This document shows positions 52,544 through 61,623 of a DNA stretch of 64,000 bases, piece by piece. Position 1 is the stretch's first letter. Each line of letters begins with the position of its first letter. Source of the DNA: Dehalococcoidia bacterium (lineage in GTDB: Bacteria > Chloroflexota > Dehalococcoidia > UBA2979); contig SHYS01000003.1 in the NCBI GenBank assembly GCA_009692685.1, positions 197,991 to 261,990 of the forward strand, given 5' to 3'. The notes beneath the pieces were generated by a model. It made no database searches, had not been told where the DNA came from, and was given only the letters and a program-made list of their open reading frames with translations. A program made the translations under genes and the position numbers.

Positions 52544-53560
52544 CTACGAGGCCTTGTTCGCTGTCACGATGTAGAAGTGGAACAGTTGGGTTTCGTGCTG
52601 AACGGCAAAGCCCCCGTTCGTAAGCAGCCCGCGGATCGCCTCGCCGGACTGGATTTGGTTGCCCCAGGTCAACTCGTACCACTGGGCCATTACGGCGAAG
52701 TTATGGACCGGGTCCCGAAGCTCGGTCGGATCGCTCGGGTAGCGCTCGTCGAAGATGAGCAGCGTTCCGCCCGGTTTCAGGGCACGGGCGCACTGTTCGA
52801 TGGCCCCCGCCTTGTGCCGTGGTGCGATCTCATGCAACACGAGGAACATGGTTACGAGGTCGAACTGGCCAGCGAGGTCATCTGGCAGTTGTGCGCCATC
52901 GGCGACGCGGGCGTCGATGCGCTCGCCAAGTCGCTCTTGCTCAATCAGATCTTGAGCCATGCGCACGGAGACTACGTCCGAGTCGATTCCGACGAACTTC
53001 GCGCGCTCGAATACACGGGCGAGTTCGACCATCGCGTACCCGGCGCCGCAGCCGACGTCCAGCACGCGCCCCCTGAGCCGCTCCTGCAACTCGGGGAGCT
53101 GAGGCATCACGACACCAACGAACATACGAGGCAGCGCGCGGGTCGCCGCAGCGACGCTCTTGAAGAGAGACTCCTCATGCGCGGCATAGGGATATATCCC
53201 GCCGTTCCGGAAGAACTCCTCGTAGCCCGCATAGTCGTGCGCGAACTTGATCTGGGCCTCGGGAAGCGCGCCGATATCGAAGGGCGCGTCGGGGTTACCG
53301 AGCACCTCACCGACGCCGGGCGCGAGCATGAATCCGCGTGCGCCGTCGTAGTCGAGCAGCTCCAGCACGCCTGCGGCCTTGCACCAGATCTGGACGTAGC
53401 GCGGCTGGAGCCCCAGCGCCTGCGCTAATTCCGGCGGGGTCGCGCCGGACTGCCGCGTGTCCAGCTCATGGAGCAGCCCAAGGCGTACGCCGATGTCTAT
53501 CAGATGCGTGGCGTGGAGGCCCCTTGTGTACGTGAAGACCCGGGCCATCTGCTCGGACAC
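52544..53560 (-). CDS. SAM-dependent O-methyltransferase with N-terminal dimerisation domain
   Basis: 338 residues. A winged-helix dimerisation domain (residues 15-75, ATPPELAQALGLQPRYVQIW) and a Rossmann methyltransferase with motif I GRVLDVGCGAGYAMVELARV near 165 and LKPGGTLLIFDERYPS near 255. The acetylserotonin/hydroxyneurosporene O-methyltransferase type, methylating a small hydroxylated molecule. It lies between two ACAD genes on the same strand, so it may act on a product of that pathway. GTG 53560; ATG 53548 is an alternative. Confidence 0.87.
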   Translation of the reverse strand: MSEQMARVFTYTRGLHATHLIDIGVRLGLLHELDTRQSGATPPELAQALGLQPRYVQIWCKAAGVLELLDYDGARGFMLAPGVGEVLGNPDAPFDIGALPEAQIKFAHDYAGYEEFFRNGGIYPYAAHEESLFKSVAAATRALPRMFVGVVMPQLPELQERLRGRVLDVGCGAGYAMVELARVFERAKFVGIDSDVVSVRMAQDLIEQERLGERIDARVADGAQLPDDLAGQFDLVTMFLVLHEIAPRHKAGAIEQCARALKPGGTLLIFDERYPSDPTELRDPVHNFAVMAQWYELTWGNQIQSGEAIRGLLTNGGFAVQHETQLFHFYIVTANKAS

Positions 53561-53780
53561 AGTCGGCGCACCGGAACTGACCCGGGCGGCCGACCAAGTG
53601 CTGCCACGCTCGAACGGTTAGAGTTGGATCTCGTTCGACATCGCATCTCTCCTGACGGCGGTACGTTTCAAGAGTCAGCCGATCTGGAGAGTGCAGATCG
53701 ACAGCAGGGGGCGAACACCTCTCGATGAGCAAGGGCATCAACCCGAACCCAGCTCATCTCCGGGAGCGAGGCCATACAGC

Positions 53781-53806
53781 GAGGCCCGGTCTCGCGACCG
53801 GGCCTC
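53781..53806 (+). terminator. Hairpin between the methyltransferase and ACAD paralogue 2
   Basis: Arms GAGGCCCGGTC (53781-53791) and GACCGGGCCTC (53796-53806) pair perfectly around TCGC and are followed by TTGTTCT on the plus strand. On the minus strand, where the genes lie, no T-run follows, so its direction is unclear. The 296 bases between 53561 and 53856 otherwise hold no supported gene. Confidence 0.55.
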
Positions 53807-53856
53807 TTGTTCTGCAATCGCCGGGCAAGGGCTAGCCGCCCTGCGCCGGAGGCGCA

Positions 53857-55098
53857 CTAGCCTCGGGGCAGGCCGAGTCCGCGCGTTGCGATGACGTTGC
53901 GCTGGATCTCGGAAGAGCCCGAGAAGATGGTGTGCGGCACGGAGCCCACGTAGTCGCGGGTGAAGTGGCCGTCCATCGGCGCGTAGTCGAGCTGCTTGTC
54001 GCCGTGCAGCGGCTTGTTCTGCCAGATCGTGGAGTAGAGGCCGAAGAGCTTCGTCACCGTCCGCGCGAGGCGCTGGTGCACTTCGGAGCCGAAGAGCTTG
54101 TTCATCGAGGCCTCGTAGTTGGGAACGATGCCCGCAGCCTGCATCGAGACGATGCGGAACGCGAAGTTGAACAGCACGTCCGTCTCGATGGCGCGGTCCG
54201 CGAGGTCATGGCGCAGCGTGTTGAACTCCGCCAGGCGCGAGCGCGCTTTGCCCTCGGGCGCCTGCACGTACTCGCGGATGTCCGAGATGTTGCGGCGGTA
54301 CTCGACGGCGCCGGAGATGCCGGAGCGCTCGAAGTCGAGCAGCGTCATGCCGACGTACCAGCCGCGGTTCTCTTCACCGATGAGGTTGCGAGCCGGAACG
54401 CGCACGTCCTCGAAGAACGTCTCGTTGAATCCGTGGGTCCAGCCCATGTTGATCAGCGGGCGGACGCTCAGGCCGGGCGTCGTCTTGTCCAACATCAGGA
54501 AGGAGATGCCGCGGTGCTTCGGCGCCTCCGGGTCGGTGCGGACGAGGGCGAACAGCCAGTCGGCCGTGTGCGCGCCCGAGGTCCAGATCTTCTGGCCGTT
54601 GATGACGTACTCGTCGCCGTCCTTGACCGCGCGGGTCTGGAGCGAGGCGAGGTCCGAGCCCGCACCCGGCTCCGAGTAGCCCTGCGCCCAGGCGACTTCG
54701 CCCGAGAGGATCTTCGGCAGGTGCTCGGCCTTCTGTTCGTCGTTGCCGTGCACGATCAGCGTGGGACCGAGGAGCGAGACGCCCATCCCACCTACGCCGG
54801 GTGCCTGCGCCTCCGCCATCTCCTGATTGAAGATGAACTGCTCCATCGTGCTCAGTCCGGCGCCGCCGTACTGCTTTGGCCAGTGCGGGGCGATCCAGCC
54901 CTTCTCGGCGAGGGCGTTCGCCCACTCGATGGCCAGGTTGCGACGGCCTGCGTCCTCGGACTTGCGGTCCGCCTGCCAGCCGCCGGTCTCACCGTCGCCG
55001 CTGCCGCCGTTCTTGTACGGCTCAGGGAGTCTGGTCTGAAGGAACGAGCGAACCTCGCTCCGGAAGCCGGCCTGATCCGACGAGTCTGCCCAGTCCAT
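53857..55098 (-). CDS. Acyl-CoA dehydrogenase (long form, paralogue 2)
   Basis: 413 residues, ATG 55098 behind GGAGG. Same architecture as the gene at 51082 (MDWADSSDQAGFRSEVRSFL, YGGAGLSTMEQFIFNQEMAE, QGYSEPGAGSDLASLQTRAV, SEIQRNVIATRGLGLPRG). A 93-base block is identical in DNA between the two (54730-54822 against 51955-52047). The N-terminal linker differs (GGSGDGETGGWQADR). Probably a different chain-length or ring-cleavage substrate from its twin. Confidence 0.93.
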   Translation of the reverse strand: MDWADSSDQAGFRSEVRSFLQTRLPEPYKNGGSGDGETGGWQADRKSEDAGRRNLAIEWANALAEKGWIAPHWPKQYGGAGLSTMEQFIFNQEMAEAQAPGVGGMGVSLLGPTLIVHGNDEQKAEHLPKILSGEVAWAQGYSEPGAGSDLASLQTRAVKDGDEYVINGQKIWTSGAHTADWLFALVRTDPEAPKHRGISFLMLDKTTPGLSVRPLINMGWTHGFNETFFEDVRVPARNLIGEENRGWYVGMTLLDFERSGISGAVEYRRNISDIREYVQAPEGKARSRLAEFNTLRHDLADRAIETDVLFNFAFRIVSMQAAGIVPNYEASMNKLFGSEVHQRLARTVTKLFGLYSTIWQNKPLHGDKQLDYAPMDGHFTRDYVGSVPHTIFSGSSEIQRNVIATRGLGLPRG

Positions 55099-55250
55099 AC
55101 ATCCTCCTGGTTCCGAGGTGACCACCGGCCAATCGAGTCGGCCGCTGCAGCAGCGCGGGCGCTGCCTCAAGACCCCGTAATCGTACCTCGACGTAGCACA
55201 GTACGCGCATCGTGAGAGCCGGGCCCAGACCGAGACCGAAGCGCAACACG

Positions 55251-56051
55251 CTACTGCGGCGGGCTGTCCGCTCCCATGACCTGGATGCGGCGCACGAAGT
55301 CGGGCAGCGTGTCCGCGCTCAGCGAGGCTAGATCGACTGATTTACCCTGCTCGATCTCATCCTGAAGCTGGCCGACCAGTTCGGCGCGCCGTTCGCGCGC
55401 CTCCTGCGTCAACTCCAGCTCCTCGGCAAGGCGTTCGGCGAGGAAGGCCTCCGGCGCATCGCCGCGAGCGGGTGAGCGCGCCTCCATGACTCGATTGAGG
55501 TGGGCGTACTGGTTCGCGCCCAAGAAGTGCAGCGGACGCTTCTCCTCGGGGCCGACGAGCCAGCGCTCATCGAAGGCCTGTGGATCCACCTGCACGGCGA
55601 CGGGCAGCCCGACGAACAGCACGTGGTCGCCCATCGGGATCATCTGCTGGACTTCGCACTCGATCCACGCGGCGCAGCCCTCGATGAGTGGGGCGGTGAT
55701 CCGAGCGGCATTGAACGTCTCGAGCTGGGTCGCCTCGAACTTGTCGATGTTGCCGCCGCTCATTGCGCCCAGGTACTGCACGTGGTGCAGCAGCGGCCAC
55801 GTGGGGAAGTTGAGGGCAAATTCCTGAGAGTGACTGATCATGTCCACGGAATACCGCGACTGCTCGACCGAGATCCCGATTAGCGGCGGGTTCGAGGAGA
55901 GCGGCGCGTGCCAGGCGAGCGGCATGACGTTCTGCTGGCCTCGGAACGCGGTGGTGACGAGCACGACCGGCCCGCCCATCAGGACGCGCGAAGCGTACGT
56001 CACGGGCCGACGCTCGATGCCCTCCGGCGGTGCGTTGAAGATGTCAGTCAT
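55251..56051 (-). CDS. Flavin reductase-like (FMN-binding split-barrel) protein
   Basis: 266 residues. Flavin-reductase domain: YASRVLMGGPVVLVTTAFRG near 20, PLIGISVEQSRYSVDMI near 55, EFALNFPTWPLLHHVQYLG near 78. The C-terminal 70 residues are an extra charged helix pair (LAERLAEELELTQEARERRA). It may supply reduced flavin to a monooxygenase or act as an NADPH:FMN oxidoreductase. ATG 56051; a much longer upstream frame overlaps the DUF309 gene. Confidence 0.83.
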   Translation of the reverse strand: MTDIFNAPPEGIERRPVTYASRVLMGGPVVLVTTAFRGQQNVMPLAWHAPLSSNPPLIGISVEQSRYSVDMISHSQEFALNFPTWPLLHHVQYLGAMSGGNIDKFEATQLETFNAARITAPLIEGCAAWIECEVQQMIPMGDHVLFVGLPVAVQVDPQAFDERWLVGPEEKRPLHFLGANQYAHLNRVMEARSPARGDAPEAFLAERLAEELELTQEARERRAELVGQLQDEIEQGKSVDLASLSADTLPDFVRRIQVMGADSPPQ

Positions 56052-56107
56052 GCATCGAGTGTAGGCGCGCACCCGGAGGGGTGCGCGCGTTGAAGCGGCC
56101 GGATGAG

Positions 56108-56578
56108 TTAGAGCTGAGGTGGTTCGAGCGGTGGCACGCCATCCTCGCGCTCCCGCCCGCCGAGGCGTAGAAGATCCGCTTCGATGGCGCGGAGCAGCGC
56201 CCGCACATCGAGGCCAGAGTGGCTCGGGGCGTATTCGACCAGCCGTTCGGCGGCCCGCACCAGCAGCGCGCGAGCGCCATGGGGATTGTTGCGCTGGTAG
56301 TGCGTGTAGCCTGCGCCCAGTTGCGCCAGCGCCTTGAAGAACTCCTCGTCGGGCGTCCCGTGCGCGGAGCGCCACGCCGTTTCCCACGCCTCGTGCGCGC
56401 CGAAGAAGACCGCGTCGTTGAAGAACGCCACGCCGAGGCGGTGATTCTCCTCGATGCTCAGAACCTCGAAATCCGGAAGGTCGAGGCGGTTCGCGCTGCC
56501 CGCAGCCAGCGGACGCCCAAAACGGTCGCGCGGCCGCGCAACCTTCTCCGGCGGTGGCTGAGGTGGTTCGGTCGTCAT
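56108..56578 (-). CDS. DUF309 domain protein
   Basis: 156 residues. DUF309 core: VAFFNDAVFFGAHEAWETAW near 50 and LAQLGAGYTHYQRNNPHGAR, then ALLVRAAERLVEYAP. These small helical proteins are common in cyanobacteria and Chloroflexota; function unknown, with a conserved FF.AHE.WE motif suggesting a metal or nucleotide site. Ends 56 bases before the flavin reductase start. Confidence 0.82.
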   Translation of the reverse strand: MTTEPPQPPPEKVARPRDRFGRPLAAGSANRLDLPDFEVLSIEENHRLGVAFFNDAVFFGAHEAWETAWRSAHGTPDEEFFKALAQLGAGYTHYQRNNPHGARALLVRAAERLVEYAPSHSGLDVRALLRAIEADLLRLGGREREDGVPPLEPPQL

Positions 56579-56594
56579 CGTCGAGTCACGCCGC

Positions 56595-56828
56595 TCAGTC
56601 GGCAGCCACGGTCGCAGCCTGGCGCGCGAGGAAGCGCTTCACCTCGACATCGACGGGCAGAAACTCGGCGAGGCAGCGCTGGCACTTATAGCCCATCGCC
56701 TCTCCCGCGAGCTGCGCCGTGCGGTTCTTGTAGCGCGCCATCAGGCGGTCGTGGGCGCAGGTTGCCGGATTCGGGAACTGAGCAGGCGTCGGCAGACCGT
56801 CGCCAACAATTGAGGACAGTGGGCTCAC
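56595..56828 (-). CDS. Small zinc-binding-type protein
   Basis: 77 residues from GTG 56828, with AAGGAG 8 bases upstream. One CxxC (GYKCQRCLAEFLPVDVEVKR near 55) plus an isolated Cys-Ala-His near 24. Not recognised beyond a possible half zinc ribbon. Ends 16 bases before the DUF309 gene, likely the same transcript. Confidence 0.5.
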   Translation of the reverse strand: MSPLSSIVGDGLPTPAQFPNPATCAHDRLMARYKNRTAQLAGEAMGYKCQRCLAEFLPVDVEVKRFLARQAATVAAD

Positions 56829-56960
56829 GGGGCTGCTCCTTGAGGTTGGGGTCGTGCGGAAAGCGTACCGCTCACACCTCAGGCTGACGAGAGCGCGGCA
56901 ACCGATGAGGCCAGGGTCGTTCGACGCGGGCCTCATGCCTACGGCGGATTCAAGCTGGTG

Positions 56961-57290
56961 TTACTCGACCTTGAGTGCGCGCAGCATGCCTTTCGTGAAG
57001 TGCGGCGTCTCCGTCGCATCGGGAATGAAGCAGATGAAGAAGTACTCCCCCTTTGCGATGGTGGCCAGTACCTGCGTCCTCTGTCCCGGGATGACGCCCT
57101 AGGCGCCACCGACCGGGGTGAACGGCGGCTGGCCTGCGGGCGGTGGGCCCTGGCTCGCCAGCGCCTTCAGGGCCTGATCGAGCGTCACACCTGCGGAGAG
57201 CTTGAAGATGTTCGCCTCGTGCGGCTCCTTGCCGTTGTTGGTCAGCTCGATGGAGGGTGCGGTTGCAGCGATGGCTGCCCGGGCTGTGTT
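56961..57290 (-). pseudogene. Cupredoxin-like protein remnant with an in-frame amber
   Basis: Minus-strand frame ending TAA at 56961-56963: IELTNNGKEPHEANIFKLSA, then GVTLDQALKALASQGPPPAG, then TAG at 57099-57101, then GVIPGQRTQVLATIAKGEYF, FICFIPDATETPHFTKGMLR. The last part is the cupredoxin copper loop region with C..P......H. The signal-peptide part upstream of about 57290 is not in frame. Probably an exported blue-copper or plastocyanin-like protein now broken. Confidence 0.6.
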
Positions 57291-57516
57291 GGTCCTGCAG
57301 CGGCGCCGGGGCTAGGCGCCAAGCGGCTGGTCGGCGTCGCCCTCGACATGCTCTGCGAGCTGCTGCCGATCGGCGGCGCTACGTCGATGTTGCGCGAGCC
57401 GGTGGTGGTGGCCGGCTAAGTGGTACTGCAGACCGAGACCAGCGAGCAGCTCCGGATGCTCATTCGCGCCATCGAGTTACACCCTCCTGCGCCCCTCATC
57501 GCCCCCACGCTCGGCG

Positions 57517-58744
57517 TTCGAGGCCGGCGCGTGCTTCGACGAGGGTTCTTCTCCGAAATCCTGGGAAGGCGCGTTCCGACGTGAAACGGCCGCTGGCTGG
57601 CTCACGTACCGCGAAGAGCACTTCGACCTCGATACCCACGAGGTAGGCAGTCAGCCGCTTGCGGCGCTGCGCCACACCGCCACCTCGGCTCTCGGGCTGC
57701 TCTCGCCGGGCGCGGAAGCGAAGGACGCGGTGCTCGAAGACCTGCTTTTCCTTGACATCGAGACGACCGGTCTTGGCGGTGCCGGTGCGATGGTCTGCCT
57801 CGTAGCCGTGGCTCATGTCGAGGGGGGCGACGCTCCGTATGCGGCAGTACCTGGCGGAGTCGCCCGCCGAGGAGGGCCTCCTGCTCGATGCGCTGCTCAG
57901 CGACATCCGCGAGTCGATCGCGGACCCGGTGCTGGTTACCTACAACGGCCGCGCGTTCGACGCGCCGATGCTCGACGGCCGCGCCACGCTGCATCGACGG
58001 CGCGCCGGCTTCGCGTCGCGCCGTCATATCGACATGCTGCCACCGGCGCGTCACCTCTACAAAGGCTGGCTGCCGTCGTGCCGGTTGGCAGAGGTGGAGG
58101 CGCACATCTTGGGTGTAACCCGTCCGTCTGCAGACGTCGATGGCGCCGAGGTGCCGGCGTGGTACTTCCGCTTCCTGCGCTCGGGCGACATGCGCTTCGT
58201 CGAGCCGATCGCCTCGCACAACCTGCTGGATGTGCTGTCGCTGGCCGCGCTGCTGGGACGGGGGCCTCGTTCATCGAGGACACCGAGCGCCCCGAGGCAC
58301 TTGGCGTTGGTCGGCTGCTGGGCCACCACGCGCCGCAACGCGCGATGCGCGCCTACGAGGACGCCCTCGCCGACTTCGCGAGGGGTGACGCCGGCAGCAG
58401 GCATGAACTTGCCCGCATCGAGGCACTGTGGCGGCTGTCCTTGCTACAGAAGCGGCACGGGCTCAACGAGGAGGCCGCACGCTGCTGGCGCGCGCTGACC
58501 GGGCAGCACGGCCCCTGGTCGCTACGCGCGCACGAGGAGCTGGCGAAGTTCCTGGAGCATCGTGCGCGCGACCTGCCCGGCGCCCAGATGGTTGTGGAAG
58601 GTGCGCTCGCTCGCCTCGAAGGGGGGCGCGACGGGTACCGACGGCGCGGCTCGGGTGGTTGGAGCGGAGCGCTGGACACAGGCCTTCCATCACCGACTCG
58701 ACCGGCTAACATCTCAGTTGGCGAGCATGCTTCCGAGGACGTAG
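57517..58744 (+). pseudogene. YprB-type RNase H-like exonuclease, at least three frameshifts
   Basis: The DEDD-type exonuclease core is unmistakable in pieces: FLDIETTGLGG near 57751 (first acidic pair), then one frame over SDIRESIADPVLVTYNGRAF, HIDMLPPARHLYKGW, CRLAEVEAHILGVTR and HNLLDVLSLAALL near 58230; then back to the first frame (AYEDALADFARGDAGSRHEL), and a final shift to AERWTQAFHHRLDRLTSQLA ending TAG at 58744. Shifts near 57840, 58260 and 58630 (a six-G run). The start is not determined. It would be a 3'-5' exonuclease if intact. Confidence 0.7.
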
Positions 58745-58818
58745 CGGCCACGACCTCGGGCACCCGCCGCTCGCCACTCGCATTTCTTCGCGCGCAGGTC
58801 CCCCTGCTGGAGGTTGTA

Positions 58819-60669
58819 GTGTCCGCCCTTCTGCGCCGCCGCGCGGTTGCCGTAGCCGCGCTCTTCCCGTCGGCCGCGTTGCTGCTTGCGATCGCTGCGG
58901 GCACAGCGCTGTTCTTGGCGGCCGCTGGCGAGTTGGGGCCGTCGCGGCACCCGGCCTCGACCTCCACAGTCTCGGCCGCAGAGGTCCCTCCGGAAGTTAC
59001 GCCGCCCGCGACGGTCCCGCGGGAGCGCGTGGAGCTGACCTTCGGCGCCGACCCGGAGTCCGTGCGCGCACTCATCGAGGAGCTTGGCGGCACCGTCGAA
59101 CTCGAGTCGGGCGGTCGATTGCAGGTGCTGGTCACCACCGCGGCGAGGGACGCACTGGCCGCCTCGGTGGGCCTAGGCCGCTTGCAGGAGCCGCTGCTGG
59201 TCGTGCCGCTCCAGGCGTCATCGCTCTCCCGAGGTCTGCTGGGTGTCGACCGCTGGCGCGATGCCGGTTTCACGGGGTACGGAGTGAAAGTCGCCATCCT
59301 GGATGGGGGCTTCAGGGGTTACGAGTCGCGCCTCGGTCGCACGCTGCCGGCTCAGGTAGTGGCACGTTCGTTCCGGGTGGGCGTTGCGCCGGAGGCCGGC
59401 ACCGATCATGGGACCCTCGCTGCCGAGGTGGTCTACTCGATCGCCCCGGGCGCGCAGATCTACCTCTTGAGCTTCGGGACGTTGACCGAGTTGTCGGCGG
59501 CCGTTGACTTCCTGATCGAGGAGAAGATCGACGTGGTGTCGTTCTCGCTCGGCTTTCTGCACAGCGGCGCCGGCGACGGGACGGGCCCGGTCAACGATAT
59601 TGTCGGTCGGGGCGTGAGCGGCGGCGGCGCGTGGTCCGTGGCGGCCGGCAACTGGGCACGCGAGCACTGGCGCGGCCACTACGTGGACACGAACGGCGAC
59701 TCGGTCCACGAGTTTGCGCTCGGGCTCACGGGCAACAGGCGGTTCTTCCAGGTCGGCGACCTCGTCTCGGTCTCGTTGCGGTGGGACGACGCCTGGGGCG
59801 CTGCCTGCTCGGACTTCGATCTTGAACTCTTCGCGCCGTCGGGATCGCTCGTGCGGGCGTCCAGACGGACGCAGAACTGCTCGGGCTACCCGGTCGAGGG
59901 CCTCCAGGTTCTCGCTACTGAGACCGGTTCCTACGAGGTGCGCATCGTGGGTGCGGATGTGCGCGCTGCGCACACCCTCGATCTGCTCATTGTCGGCTCA
60001 CCTGATCGCGGGGAGTCGATCGACTTCGTCACCCCCCTCGGATCATTGAGCGAGCCTGCCGATCACCCGGGTGTGGTCTCCGTGGGTGCACTGGGGTCGG
60101 GTGCGCCGCTTGGCGCAGCCCCGTTCTCGTCGCGAGGCCCGACGGTCGACGGACGAGCTAAGCCCGAGGTGCTGTCGCCGACCGGCGGCGTATTACCCTC
60201 GGGGTCTGCGTTCGCCGGCACGTCGGCGGCTGCGCCGCACGTCGCTGGTGTGCTCGCACTGCTGCGCGAGGGGCTGCCGACGCTACCGCCACAGGAGGTC
60301 GCTCGTGAGCTCCTCGTGCGGTCGATCGATTTCGGGCGTGGCGCACCGGGTGCGCCAGAGGTGTTGGCAGGACTGGGCGCGGTGAGCGGCCTCGGGCGAC
60401 TGTTGCCGCCGGGTGCGAACCAGGCGCGTTACATCGGGGTGCCACCGAGGAGGGGCGGCCGCGCGCTCCTGGTCTACGTCGGACCGACGGGCTACCCGAC
60501 GCGGTTCGGACACCTGCTCTCGCCCGGGCAGACGCCGCGGGCTTACTTCCGGTTCGACCAGGCGACGCAGGACTTCGACCGCTACATCGTCGGTGCGCCA
60601 GCGCAGGTACAGACCTTCGACGTGCTGACGAGCGGAACGGCCTACGTGGTGCGGTTCGCCGAGCAGTAG
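58819..60669 (+). CDS. Secreted subtilisin-like serine protease (S8 family)
   Basis: 616 residues from GTG 58819, which has GGAGG 5 bases upstream. N-terminal hydrophobic signal/anchor at 8-37. Catalytic triad: Asp162 in KVAILDGGFRG, His197 in TDHGTLAAEVV and Ser469 in AGTSAAAPHVAGVLALL. A long insert between His and Ser (about 230-400) holds a beta-rich domain of the pre-peptidase type (CSDFDLELFAPSG). Exported; degrades protein substrates outside the cell. The frame is open far upstream into the exonuclease remnant, but that is not part of the protease. Confidence 0.88.
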   Translation: MSALLRRRAVAVAALFPSAALLLAIAAGTALFLAAAGELGPSRHPASTSTVSAAEVPPEVTPPATVPRERVELTFGADPESVRALIEELGGTVELESGGRLQVLVTTAARDALAASVGLGRLQEPLLVVPLQASSLSRGLLGVDRWRDAGFTGYGVKVAILDGGFRGYESRLGRTLPAQVVARSFRVGVAPEAGTDHGTLAAEVVYSIAPGAQIYLLSFGTLTELSAAVDFLIEEKIDVVSFSLGFLHSGAGDGTGPVNDIVGRGVSGGGAWSVAAGNWAREHWRGHYVDTNGDSVHEFALGLTGNRRFFQVGDLVSVSLRWDDAWGAACSDFDLELFAPSGSLVRASRRTQNCSGYPVEGLQVLATETGSYEVRIVGADVRAAHTLDLLIVGSPDRGESIDFVTPLGSLSEPADHPGVVSVGALGSGAPLGAAPFSSRGPTVDGRAKPEVLSPTGGVLPSGSAFAGTSAAAPHVAGVLALLREGLPTLPPQEVARELLVRSIDFGRGAPGAPEVLAGLGAVSGLGRLLPPGANQARYIGVPPRRGGRALLVYVGPTGYPTRFGHLLSPGQTPRAYFRFDQATQDFDRYIVGAPAQVQTFDVLTSGTAYVVRFAEQ

Positions 60670-60723
60670 TCCCTCATAGGCCGCAGGTGCCCAGACCTCG
60701 ATGCTCTGTGCCGGACGGCGGCG

Positions 60724-61515
60724 CTACTGGCTGCGCTGTCCGGAAGCGAGTTCTTCGCCGATTGCCTGCAGGCGCCTGCTGGAGGCGAGTACAGCGTTCT
60801 CGGAGGCGCTCTGCGCGGTCCCGAGGGCCATGCCGAGCGCGTGGGTGGCGGCGACGCGTGGCGCGATCTCGCCAAGCCTGATGTGGTTTGAGGCGGTGGT
60901 CTGGAAGAACGAGATGACGTCCTCGTGCCGGACGCTCTCCGGCGAGGTCTCGATCAGCGTCGTGACACTCAAGGTGGCGTTCGCGATCGAGCGCAGCATG
61001 GCAGGGTTGACCTCTTCGCCACGGTTCGCGGCGGCGACGACGGCATCGACGGTCGCCTCGAGGGAGCGCAGGTCTTCCTGGATGGAGCGTCGTGTGAGGT
61101 TGGCGGCGGTGGCGGCGGTCGCCTCGGTTCCCGCCTTGCCTCCAGGTCCGTAGCCGAGCGCTGTGGCACCGAGCACGGCCGCGATCGTGAGTCCTGCGGC
61201 CACTGCCGCCGAGGCGAACGGTACGAGGAACGACGTGCGGCCAATGACCGGCGTCTGCTGCGCCCGTCGCCGGGCGAGAGGTGCGGCGGAGTCGATGAGC
61301 AGCGCACGCGAGCGGACCCGGTACGCGGCGCGGGGCATGGTCTGCTCTGCGGAAGCGCGCAGGCGGCTGGCGACGCGGAGGTCCTCGTAGAGCTCAGGCG
61401 CGTCGGCGGGCTCGACATCGAGCGAACGACCCATGTCGAGGGCGTCGAGGGCGATCGCGAAGCGCTCCGCCTCGCGTTCCTCTTCCTGGGTCAGCCGTCC
61501 CTCGAACTCGTTCAT
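60724..61515 (-). CDS. Putative membrane anti-sigma factor
   Basis: 263 residues. N-terminal cytoplasmic part (residues 1-90, no zinc HxxxCxxC motif), a membrane segment near 96-118 (LVPFASAAVAAGLTIAAVLG), and an extracytoplasmic helical domain (RRSIQEDLRSLEATVDAVVA). No family is certain. Its position directly downstream of an ECF sigma gene on the same strand is the main reason to call it anti-sigma. Confidence 0.6.
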   Translation of the reverse strand: MNEFEGRLTQEEEREAERFAIALDALDMGRSLDVEPADAPELYEDLRVASRLRASAEQTMPRAAYRVRSRALLIDSAAPLARRRAQQTPVIGRTSFLVPFASAAVAAGLTIAAVLGATALGYGPGGKAGTEATAATAANLTRRSIQEDLRSLEATVDAVVAAANRGEEVNPAMLRSIANATLSVTTLIETSPESVRHEDVISFFQTTASNHIRLGEIAPRVAATHALGMALGTAQSASENAVLASSRRLQAIGEELASGQRSQ

Positions 61516-61623
61516 TGCTCGGTCATCGCCTCAGGTGGTCCGCGGTTTGATTGTGTCTGATTGAGCCCCTCGGCTCAGATTCGGAATTTGATTAAATTGT
61601 TTGACGAAAAAAATCCAATCGCG

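Noticed and set aside
29913..57101. Genome-wide reassignment of TAG to an amino acid
   Set aside because: Many intact genes end in TAG at the right length (for example at 2092, 3323, 12980, 13948, 15790), and TGA and TAA also occur as internal stops. Nonsense mutation is simpler.
57730..60669. A 979-codon exonuclease-protease fusion
   Set aside because: The exonuclease part needs three frame changes and ends at 58744, while the protease has its own start, Shine-Dalgarno and signal peptide at 58819.
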